Assembly (NCBI RefSeq): GCF_000315625.1
Contig: NW_005434669.1
Span: forward strand, 270,931-321,978
DNA length: 51,048 nucleotides
Reading direction: 5' to 3'
Source: Guillardia theta CCMP2712
Lineage: Eukaryota; Cryptophyceae; Pyrenomonadales; Geminigeraceae
The position numbers and the translations under genes were made by a program. The notes under the pieces were generated by a model that was not told the DNA's origin, did no database searches, and saw nothing but the letters and a program-made list of their open reading frames with translations. The stretch's first letter is position 1, and the number at the start of each line of letters is the position of its first letter. Of the stretch, positions 30,823 to 39,711 are shown in pieces.

Positions 30823-32208
30823 TTACTTTGAATCACGAAGAAATTCACGAACTTGAGCGACAAAGAACTTCTCTGCCGAAGCACTCTCGGGATCCTCCTG
30901 CTCGAAAATCACATGTAGGTTGTAAGCGAGCGAGCGAGCGAGCGAGCGAGCGAGAAAGAGAGTGAGTGAGTGAGTGAGTGAGTGAGAGTGAGGGAGAGGG
31001 AGGGAGGGAGGGAGAGGGAGAGAGAGAGGGAGGGAGAGGGAGAGAGATGGAGAGGATGGGCAAAGATCGTTGAGAGAGAGGGCATCTCACAGGCAGCGGC
31101 GAGAGAGCATGGTTAGCGTTGGGGACGACGAGAGGGACGACCCTGCAGTCTCTCATTATCACATAGGAGACGACAATAAAGAACAAGCACCTTGCCTTCC
31201 CCCCCTCTCCTCTCATCGCCCTGGCGATTCTCTCCACGAGCTCCTGCCGCCGATCATTCACTATGAGAGCCCAGCAACGACATGGCTGACCTGCTTGTTC
31301 ACCGTAGAAGGAACGTACTCATCCTTAGAAGAGTATGCTATCATGACGTCGGTGGTGCTGTAGAACCCCCCGAACCTCCTCGCGAGCTCGTCCTCGCTGA
31401 GATCCGAGGAGAAGTAGTCGTCCTTTCCTCCCACATCGTTGAGATCCAAGAACCTCTGTGCTGTGACTGGAGCCCAGCACGCGGATCGGGGCAGGAACTC
31501 GTCTCCTCCACCTGACTGCCTGGCAAGCTGCCTCGCCGCCTGTAAGTTCTCCTGCTGCTTCGCCAGAGCGTCCGCGTCCTCAAGCTCGCGGTCGCTGACA
31601 CCGGCCTGGAGGATGATGTGCGAGATGTTGTGCTGTGGGAGGTTCTCCCTGCTGCGCATGTAGTGGCAGGCGATCTGACAGCCGGTGGAGTGACCGCAGA
31701 TCGCAAACTTCTTCCCCTCCCTCTCCCTTGCAAGGAAATCGAGCAGGGCAGACAAGTCCTCGACGTCTCTCTCCAGCGAGCCGAACCCCCACATGTTGTA
31801 CGATGATCGCAGGATAGGCTGCACCATGGACCATCCCTCTTCGCTCGCTGCCTGCCCGAGCGACGGGACGTACCAGCATGGTAGCAAGCCGTCGGAGAGC
31901 CCTCCTATCATGATGAGCTTCTTCTCTGCATCGCCGGGCCCACTCTCGAAGGCCTGCAGCTGAGGAGCGTACTGGAACAGCGATCCCCTCATGCCGTCCT
32001 GCCGGGGGTCGCGGGCCGACATCACCGTCCTTGTCCTGGAATGCAGAAAATGAGACGAGCGCTGCAAGACTTGAGACGCAAATCTCGACAACCCCGCCAG
32101 GCTGCGCGCCATGAAAGCTTCACAGGGAGGAACAGGGAGGGCGAGGAGGAGGAGGATCAGGAGGAGGAGAGGGGCGTCGGCAGGGATTATGCCTGGTTTG
32201 CCTAGCAT
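30823..32208 (-). CDS. DUF1749-type alpha/beta hydrolase with bipartite plastid-type presequence, 4 exons
   Basis: Alpha/beta hydrolase resembling the DUF1749 (UPF0613) family; substrate unknown. Exon 1 is 32208-31291. Exon 2 starts at 31243 after a 47-nt intron and restores the frame past an apparent stop at 31261. Two short exons follow: PLVVPNANHALSPLP, then EDPESASAEKFFVAQVREF, ending at 30823. Catalytic features: GGLSDGLLPCWYVPSL, WSMVQPILRSSYNMWGFGS, nucleophile elbow GHSTGCQ, acidic region SSKDEYVP, and the likely catalytic His in NANHALS. The N-terminus is a hydrophobic signal peptide (LLLLILLLLALPVPPCEA) followed at once by FMARSLAGLSRFASQ, a basic Ser/Ala-rich segment starting with Phe. 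This is the presequence pattern for secondary plastids of red-algal origin, so the enzyme is probably in the plastid. Confidence 0.87.
30925..31065. repeat. GAGC/GAGT/GGGA tetranucleotide repeats in the last intron of the hydrolase gene
   Basis: Consecutive blocks of GAGC, then GAGT, then GGGA/GAGA units on the + strand. They lie within the final intron of the hydrolase, between the NANHALS exon and the last exon. Confidence 0.88.
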
Positions 32209-32661
32209 CGATGCATCAACGGCTGGGGAAACGACCGTGTCAATTCAGAGGTCCTATCCCTCCTCCTCCCCTCTCCCTTCCTCCTCCCCCTCTCCCTTCC
32301 TCCTCTCTCTCTCTCGCTCCCCTCTGCCCGCTACCTCCCCCCTGCTTCTCTCCCCTCTGCCCCCCTCCCTTCCCCAGCCTCCATATCCCAATCCGACCCT
32401 GACCAACCCTACTGAACAATTGCCAGATCGTCAAAAATCTCCTCCCTACCTCCCGCTTCCCTCCTCCCCGCTCCCTCACTTACTTCCGCTATCTCCCCGC
32501 TGACCACCAGCCTGCCAGTCCTCTCTCCTCTCCCTCCATCTTCTCCTCTCTCACAACTTCCGCCCCCTCCACTCTGCAGCAGGGAGGGAGGAGACAGGAG
32601 CACGAGCTGGGCGAGAGGAGGAGAATGGGAGTGGATGTCGGGGAGGGTCTGAGAGAGAACT
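32209..32661. promoter_or_regulatory. Head-to-head region between the hydrolase and the three-module glycan protein
   Basis: A 453-nt divergent promoter region. It is pyrimidine-rich on the + strand over 32255-32380 (CCTCC/CCCTCT runs) and again at 32440-32560. No TATA box is obvious. Polypyrimidine/polypurine asymmetry is its only marked feature. Confidence 0.55.
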
Positions 32662-32691
32662 ATGTCAAGCTCTCATGATGCACAGCCACAA

Positions 32692-32724
<33 letters not shown>

Positions 32725-35700
32725 TCCTTCCTCCATGTAGCCCGGACCTCCTCCGTCTCTGCTCGCTTCCTCCTAGCGATCCCCTCCGACTCTGAGACAT
32801 GCCTAGTCCTGGTGCAGGTGCAGGTGAAACATGCTAGAGGCCTCGGGCACAGGATCATCCTCTACGTGGACGGGAAGGAAGAGGATGTGCAGGGCAGCGA
32901 CTTGATCGCGAGCTCCCTTCTCATGCTCCGCGTCCCCTCGACCTCCCGGAGCAGGTCAGAGCTCCTCCTCGTTGTCATGAGCAGGGACGAGTACGTCGCC
33001 ATGGCGTCAGCGTCACTGGCAGCAGCATGCAGACTGTTGGACCCAGCAGACGGAACTGACTTGCCTCCCATCCTCCTTGTGCACACAAAGGGCTCCAAGG
33101 GCGCGACCCTCAACTGCCAGCAAGTCAGCGAAATGGCGGGCAGCTCGAAGTTGACAATGTTGGTGTCGTCGCAAGCAGGTCAGGAGTGCATGTCTTGCCC
33201 GACCGTCTTCGGTCCTTTGCAGTGTGTTCACTTGTCGTATGCTCTGTTCGAGGTGCTCCTTCATCGCGCAGCCCTGGTCATCACGGACTCGGAGTGGGCA
33301 GTCAGGAAGGCACAGGAGAGGAGCGTTGCTGTGAGATGGTTGTCGGCAGACCCTGAGAGAAGCTCGGTTGAGCTGTCAGGGAGGGAGGAGAGCAGTGTAA
33401 GGGAGGGGAGCAGTGTAGGGGAGGAGAGCAGTGTAGGGGAGGAGAGGAGCTTAGGGGAGGGGAGGAGCGTAGGGGAGGGGAGGAGCGTAGGGGAGGGGAG
33501 GAGCGTAGGGGAGGGGAGGAGCGTACAGGAGCAAGCACGCTCCTTCACTATCGGAGTCATCCTGACAGTTTACAAGAGGAACAACCTGGAAGAGCAGTTT
33601 CAGTCGGTGTTTCGGCAGACCCTGAGGCCAGCTGAAGTCCACGTCTTCCAGAACGAAGACCATGTCGATGTGGACAGTGTAGTACACAGGGCACAGTCTG
33701 CTCGGCCAGACATCAACATCAGGCTGACCAAGTTGTCCATGAACACCAAGTTTCATGGCAGGTTTCACCTTGCAGGGCAGCTCTCTACTCACTTCGTCTC
33801 CGTCTGGGACGACGACATCGTTCCCGGTCGTGACTGGCTCAGAAGCTGCGTCGAGTACTCGCTCGATCACGGGCTGGCATTGGTGGGATGCAACAGCAGG
33901 AATATCGTACGTATCCTTCACAACCATGAATGGCACGCCAAGCAAGAGGAGGCAGAGCGGGGAGGTGCAGGGCCCGTCGACTTCGTGGGTCAGTGCTGGA
34001 CTCTCTGGCGAGAACACCTACGGCACTTCCTGCATGCCCGGCCCTTCACATGGACGACAGGGGAGGACATTCAGTTGTCCTTTTCCTTGCAGAGGGCAGG
34101 CATCGAGTCACACCAGGGCCCCATCGAGGGGGAGGCGATTCCCGACGAGCGGAGGGGAGCGTACGCGGTAGATCAGTTCGCCTCTCACCTCGACAGGAAG
34201 GCGCAGGATGTGCGGCAGCTGCTATTCTGTCGGCTGCTGAGAGCAGGGTTTCATGCGAGGAAGTGCGAGAACTGCGATGAGGAGACCATAGCGGCGTGCG
34301 TGACACATTTTCAGACGATCATCCAAGTCGAGCAGTCTGTGACAACGACGCCACTGGAGTCAGACAGTGAAGAAGGGAGCAGAGAGAGGGGGAGGAGGAG
34401 GAGGAGGAGGAGGAGGAGGAGGAGGAGAGCGGTCTTCATGTTTGCAACCAGGATGGAACTGATCAAACTTTCGGCACTCGTCACCGTCTCGAAGGCTCGT
34501 CGAAGTTTCCGCACCGTGCTGGTCTTTGCTGGACAAGATCCCAGCGCTCTGACTGACGTGGAAGACTTCGATCTCACTGTAGATCATTCCCTCTTCGTTC
34601 CCCAGCAGAACTCCTCCTCTCCCACACTGGCACAGGTGGTGGAGGGAGTCGAGAGGCTGGTCGGCCTTACAGCCAGCGACGTCTTGCTCCTTGCTCCATC
34701 GCGACTGGGGTCAGCAGCAGCGGCGATCCTTGGAGTCAACAGCAGGTGTACGATCGTGCATGTCAACGCTGCGATGACCGGATGGGACGAGAAGCTCCTG
34801 CGACTTGAACGCGCTGCCACGTCATCATCTTGGTACTTTGCTACGTCCGACGAGGAGCACGAGTTGCTTGTTGGAGCAGGTGCTGCTCCTACTCGGGTTG
34901 TTACGGCAGGAAGTACGATCCTCGACGCGATCCGAAGGTCAGTCCCGTCGGTGCGACGGTCGAAGTTCTCCATGGCAAGTGTGTTCAAGGGCAAGAAAGT
35001 AGTTTTGTTGCACATTCAACGTCACGCGCGGGCCGTTGGACCCGCACTGTCGCAGCTTGAGTGTGAGGATTGTTTCTTCGTGTTGATGAAGGAAGCAGGT
35101 TATGATGAGGAACAGGAGGAGACGATCTCAAGGATGTGCGAAGCTCCCGACACAACACTGTATCTCAACCACAAACCATTCTCTGATATCTTGTCGATAT
35201 CCAGGAGAAGCCATGTCATCATCGTTGACAACGAGGAATATGTTGAGGTGTACAGCCTGCTGGGAAGGCAAACGATTCTGTTGAGCGAGGCACATGAAAG
35301 CAATCCCAGTCGCCAAGGAAGTGTGCTGGTCAGGCCGTCCAACACAACTGCCCTCTTGCTTGCCGTCAGGGCTGCACTGGAGAACAATTCGAAAGGTGAT
35401 GTGTTGGATCGACTGGTTCCAGCAAGGCAGGGAGCTGCGATTGAGGTGATTTATCAGACGATCGTAAGACAGGTCCCTCCATCACGGTCAGTTCATCGTC
35501 ATCAGTTGGAGCCGACAGGATCCTATCACCTCGATCCACCCCTCTACTCTCATCCCTTCTCCGCTCTGAGCACGGCAGCTGGTTTGCTGCTTGATTTCCT
35601 CTCCAAGGAGAACGTGGAGACCCTGGTGGACTATGAGTGCCGGATGGATTCATCGCAGAGGCAGAGATCGGTCAAAACACCTTGTGTCGGTCATCGGATT

Positions 35701-36942
35701 CTCCAGCAACAAGGAGAGAAGCAAAGAGTGGAGTTTCGTTTCTGGCCCAGCCGCAGTGAAGACCTTGATACTGTACAGAACTCACTTGTCTTCTTGCCGA
35801 GTGTGGGCGAGAGTCGCCAAAATCTGCAGGATCTTGGTCTGAGGAGACTGCTCAACTCAACGAAAGGACGCCTCCTCTTGCTCACTTGCTCCCCATCAGT
35901 GCTTGATAGCAACGGGGCAGTCGATGGATCGCGATTGTTGGAGCAGCTGCCTCAGGAGTTTGTTCACGCTGGCAGCCACGAGCTCGACGACCATCTTCAT
36001 CGCTGCTCTCTGTTCGAGCTCCAACGGCAGAAGGCCCTTGAGGGGAGAAGAGAGTTCTGCTGGAGGTTCGGTGACGACCTGTCCTTCAGCAGCAGCCTGA
36101 TCGCCATGTTGCATGCATTCTGGTTGTCCGTGAACGCGGGAAGGACCCTTGTGATGCCTTCAAGTGCCAACCACAAGGAGTTCAGCTCCCGCTTGCAGGA
36201 CTTGTTCAGTCTTGACTCGTCCTCGATCGAGGTCCTGTCAGACCATGCCTTCCAGCAAGTCTGCGGCGATCCCGAGATCTTGACTGTGCTGGACTTGCTG
36301 GCTGATCTGGGGGGCAGAGCTGTCACAGTCGATCCTGCCGACGCGCTTGACACGCGCGAGCCGCCGGTGGCAGCCATGACAAGGCTGTACCGCAGCCTGA
36401 AGTTCTCAGCGCGGGCCCTGCTGGAGGCTGAGGTTTTCATTGCCCAGCAGCTCGGCAGTCCCTTCATAGCTGTCCACATGACCAAACGGACGACAGACGA
36501 GTGTGTGGAAGAAGCAGGGGGGTGGAAGGAGCCAACCCAGCCCTCGTCATCTGCGCGTGCGGCCACTTGTGCGCACTCGTTGCCCGCCTCCATCAGGAAA
36601 GCTGAGCAACAGCTGGGCAGGGAGGGTGCGGAGATTTTCGTCAGCACCGGCGACGAGCACGAGGCTCTGGGGTCACTGGGGGCGTACAGGGAGAGGATGA
36701 AGTTCTACGACTCCGTCTGCGAAGGCTTCGAGTGCGTGCTGGCCGACATGCTCGTCTGTGCCAAGTCCGACGTCTTCATCGCAAACCGGCTCAGCCCCTT
36801 TGCGCTAAACGTCGCGAGATGGAGAGGAACGAGCGATGGGCCGAGAGCCGTTCGCTTCTCCGACGACGACGGCATCCTCGTTCCCCTCTGGGAAGGATAC
36901 CCAGACCCAACTCCCCATGAGGACGAGGCAGCACAGGTCTGA
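32662..36942 (+). CDS. Three-module glycan protein: GT2-like transferase, UDP-GlcNAc 2-epimerase-like domain, O-fucosyltransferase-like domain
   Basis: A single-exon 1426-aa ORF. Residues 11-27 form a Leu-rich signal peptide or anchor, so the protein likely works in the ER/Golgi lumen. After an unassigned region (about 30-235) and a Gly-Glu-Arg-Ser-Val repeat, residues 294-500 look like a GT2 fold: IGVILTVYKRNNLEEQF, FQNEDHVDVD, metal-binding WDDDIVPGRDW near 382, and TGEDIQLSF. An Arg run near 578-590 separates this from a region of about 592-870 resembling non-hydrolysing UDP-GlcNAc 2-epimerases: VHVNAAMTGWDEK, VTAGSTILDAI, LYLNHKPFSDILS, VIIVDNEEYVEVYSLLG. Residues of about 1080-1410 resemble GDP-fucose O-fucosyltransferases: FGDDLSFSSSL, FIAVHMTKRTTDEC, EIFVSTGDEHE, DMLVCAKSDVFIANRLSPF. 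Catalytic residues in the second module look degenerate. The domain calls are from motif order, not a search. Confidence 0.82.
33385..33528. repeat. In-frame GAGCGTAGGGGAGGG-type minisatellite in the glycan protein
   Basis: Degenerate then near-perfect 18-bp units (the last four, 33457-33528, are almost identical) encoding Gly-Glu-Gly-Arg-Ser-Val. The array is a linker before the GT2-like module. Confidence 0.88.
34386..34428. repeat. (AGG)n repeat encoding poly-Arg in the glycan protein
   Basis: An AGG/GAGGAG triplet run read as about a dozen consecutive arginines, placed exactly between the first and second enzyme-like modules. Confidence 0.88.
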
Positions 36943-38336
36943 TCGCAGAATTATTAACTCACTGTGTCTGTAAGACATAGGACTCTCGTTGTCTTTTCCT
37001 ATTAAGCTTTAACGTGACTACTATCGCGCTCTTACTTGCAATCGTCTTACTACCACGCCATGATGATAAGTTACTGCCATGCACCTTGACATCTCACCGT
37101 GCCATATGAGTTGAGCTTTTTAGTTCGGCTGGAGTCCGGGGCCGCCTTGAAGTCACGTCGACGGTCACTACCGCGCTTCTAGTCACTGAGTCGGGCGTCC
37201 CCTCGGCGAGGGCCTGAGCCTGACCGTACCGGGCCCCGCCCGGCCGGGACTCAGGATCCCGTTGTCCGACCCGGGGCCCGCCAGCGGCAGTGAGCCGGAC
37301 TAAGCCGCCGCCGGGCCGGGCCGGGCCGGCGACGCGTGCCACTGTGGCGGGCCTCTGACTGGGGCGTGACTCCCACGGTCCGACGGGTGACGGTCCGTAC
37401 ATTGAAGCAGCGAGGAGACGCCGCTGACTCAGAAAGGTGAAGAGGAGGAGCGACTCAGGTCAGCTGGCTGTCTGGGCGTTGCCCCTTGGAAGGCAATCTA
37501 ATTCCGCGCCTGCCAGTTGCCCCCTGGAATACCCCCCTTTCAACGATAACCCCCTCACACTCCGTTTGGACGGGGGGTTGTGGATGGGAGTTCTATTCTC
37601 GGGGAGCGCGGGGGGATGAGGTCAGCACAGGATACTTAAAAAGTGACTACGGCAAGGGGGGTACTCAGTACCCCACCCACAAAAGGCCTTTCTACACACA
37701 CTGTGAACCCCTACCCCTTTTAGACGGATGACTTGTCTAGAAAGGAACGGGTCATTCCGGTATCTCCATCTTTCAGACCCCTCCTCATCGACACCCCACC
37801 CCCCAGAGATCGAATGGTCGCATCCACGTGTGTGGTGTGTTTAACTCGAACAAGGACATCGACTGACTACCCTACCCACTATCATAAGGCACCCCTTATC
37901 TTCAGCATAAAATACCCACCCTTTTGTAAATCAATTGACCACCCCCTTCCTTCAGACAAGCAAAAGATCCTTCAGGTCACCGTCACGTTTTACAATTGTT
38001 TTATAAACCTTTTTTGGGATCCGACCATTGGCGAAGGCAAATTGAAGCGGGGTGGGTAGTATGAAGTACGGGTACTAAAACGGGGAATAAAAGGGGTGTT
38101 GGGGGTAAAGTTGATTAATGCAAGGTAGGTGGGGTAGACGGTTTGTCGATATGTACGATTCGTGTACTGGCTGACCAAGAGACAGTGGGTGGGGTTATGA
38201 AGGGAATTGAGGGGGTATAATTTGGAGTCTGGAAGGGGTAGGGGTAATTCAGAAAGAGGGGTGATCTGGGGAAGGGTCATGGAGGGGCAGATACGATGTA
38301 AGTGGAAGACCAGTAGAGAGCAGGACGAAGCTGAAG
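36943..38336. other. Intergenic region with GC island and C-tract/G-tract stretches
   Basis: 37120-37440 is a GC island rich in CCGGGCC and GGCCGG. 37500-38010 carries TACCCC and ACCCC words on the + strand. 38040-38280 switches to GGGGTA/GGGGT words on the + strand, i.e. the C-rich strand flips. The minus-strand frame over 38100-38280 is low-complexity translation of these words. Confidence 0.6.
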
Positions 38337-39600
38337 ATGAAGGAGGAAAGGAACAGGTGAGCCGATGATATGTTATGTTATGTTATGGTATGTCATGTTA
38401 TGGTATGTTGATGTTGATGATAATGATATGATGTGATGATATGACGACAATGACTACAACGATAATGATGTGATGACGATGATATGGTGGTGATGATGAA
38501 AGCGGTGGTGGTAGTGGTGATGTTGATAAGAAGGAGAAGGCAGAAGGGGAAGGAAGAGGGAGGAGAGGAGAGATAATCTTGAAACGACAACCATGGGGTT
38601 TGGTGCATTTGAGGAATTTTTCGATACCATGTCACCATAATGTCTGTAAATAATGCGCTGACTGTCTTTGTTCAGGTTGATATCTGGTTCAATTGTCGTG
38701 TTTACGGGAATCTGCATTCTCGTCGTACTGGCATTGGTTGTGAATGACGGAAAAGAGGGGGAAACGGAACTATTTGCCAAACTACAAAGAATCCATGAAG
38801 TGCAGAAGACAAAACCTGAAGACATTGTATCATTACATTCAACCTGTATGCTTGCATGCAGATCAAACGAGTGCAAAGAAAAATGCAGACAGATGACAAA
38901 AAACGCGCTGCAGGTTCGAAGCTCTCACCTGATGTGCCTCCTGGAATGCAGTACACAAGGGCAATGCAAGAAAGGATGCGCAACCAAGACTAAAGCTCAC
39001 ATCACATGCCTCAAGCAGTGCGACGACGATACCTGCCGCCGCTCTTGCTCCACCGCCGCCATGCGAGCATCTCCCGCTACCTCCATGCTCGCCGACGCTG
39101 ACCAGCTCCACCTTACCTGCCTCAGCCAGTGCGCAGACGGAGCATGCAGGAGCCACTGCAACCAGCAGAAGCAGCAGCACCTCTCATGCCTCAAGCAGTG
39201 CGACGACGATACCTGCCGCCGCTCTTGCTCCACCGCCGCCATGCGAGCATCTCCCGCTACCTCCATGCTCGCCGACGCTGACCAGCTCCACCTTACCTGC
39301 CTCAGCCAGTGCGCAGACGGAGCATGCAGGAGCCACTGCAACCAGCAGAAGCAGCAGCACCTCTCATGCCTCAAGCAGTGCGACGACGATACCTGCCGCC
39401 GCTCTTGCTCCACCGCCGCCATGCGAGCATCTCCCGCTACCTCCATGCTCGCCGACGCTGACCAGCTCCACCTTACCTGCCTCAGCCAGTGCGCAGACGG
39501 AGCATGCAGGAGCCACTGCAACCAGCAGAAGCAGCAGCACCTCTCATGCCTCAAGCAGTGCAATTTTGAAAGAAATTGCTCTTTTCGTTGCTCAGTCTGA
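38337..39600 (+). CDS. Membrane-anchored Cys-motif repeat protein B, 2 exons
   Basis: Unknown function. Exon 1, 38337-38356, gives MKEERN and part of an Arg codon. The intron 38357-38675 carries GTGAGC/TTCAG borders; exon 2 is 38676-39600. The protein is 314 aa. A basic start precedes one TM helix (ISGSIVVFTGICILVVLALVV), so it is a signal anchor with the rest lumenal or secreted. The rest is nine units of H-x2-C-x3-C-x4/5-C-x3-C (for example HSTCMLACRSNECKEKC, HLTCLSQCADGACRSHC), 36 Cys in all. Units 3-8 lie in three perfect 180-bp DNA repeats. Amphipathic CX3C pairs suggest disulfide-linked helical hairpins. The start exon was chosen because its phase fits and it parallels the N-terminus of Cys protein A; the reading frame before 38676 otherwise has no ATG. 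Confidence 0.83.
38360..38480. repeat. ATGTT/GATGAT low-complexity tract in the Cys protein B intron
   Basis: TATGTTATGTTATGG-like pentamer units grade into GATGAT triplets. The tract begins just after the 5' splice site of the Cys protein B intron. Confidence 0.75.
39005..39561 (+). repeat. Perfect 180-bp tandem repeat, 3.1 copies, coding
   Basis: Blocks 39005-39184, 39185-39364 and 39365-39544 are identical base for base by eye, plus 17 bases of a fourth. Each encodes 60 residues with two Cys units (CLKQCDDDTCRRSC and CLSQCADGACRSHC). The perfect identity, including silent sites, implies very recent amplification or gene conversion. Confidence 0.95.
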
Positions 39601-39711
39601 AGTGTTTCAGTTTTGATTGTTTTGCTTCATTTTGATATGGTTGTCTGTATTTTACTCCTTTCTTAGAATGCATTCATTTCAATTGCAAATTTTGCCTCGT
39701 CTTGTCTGTGG

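Noticed and set aside
31244-31290. Apparent premature end of the hydrolase at 31261
   Set aside because: The stop lies in a 47-nt intron; downstream exons supply the expected NANHALS histidine and the C-terminal helix.
37094-37402. Minus-strand Pro/Arg/Gly-rich ORF in the 37.1-37.4 kb GC island
   Set aside because: GC islands lack stop codons by chance; there is no protein-like pattern and it lies in the shared intergenic element class.
39005-39561. CRISPR-like array
   Set aside because: Repeats are contiguous 180-bp coding units without spacers, in a eukaryotic gene.
38997-39563. Long minus-strand ORF antisense to Cys protein B
   Set aside because: It is a shadow of the 180-bp repeat. The + strand frame has a TM anchor, diverged flanking units and a paralogue.
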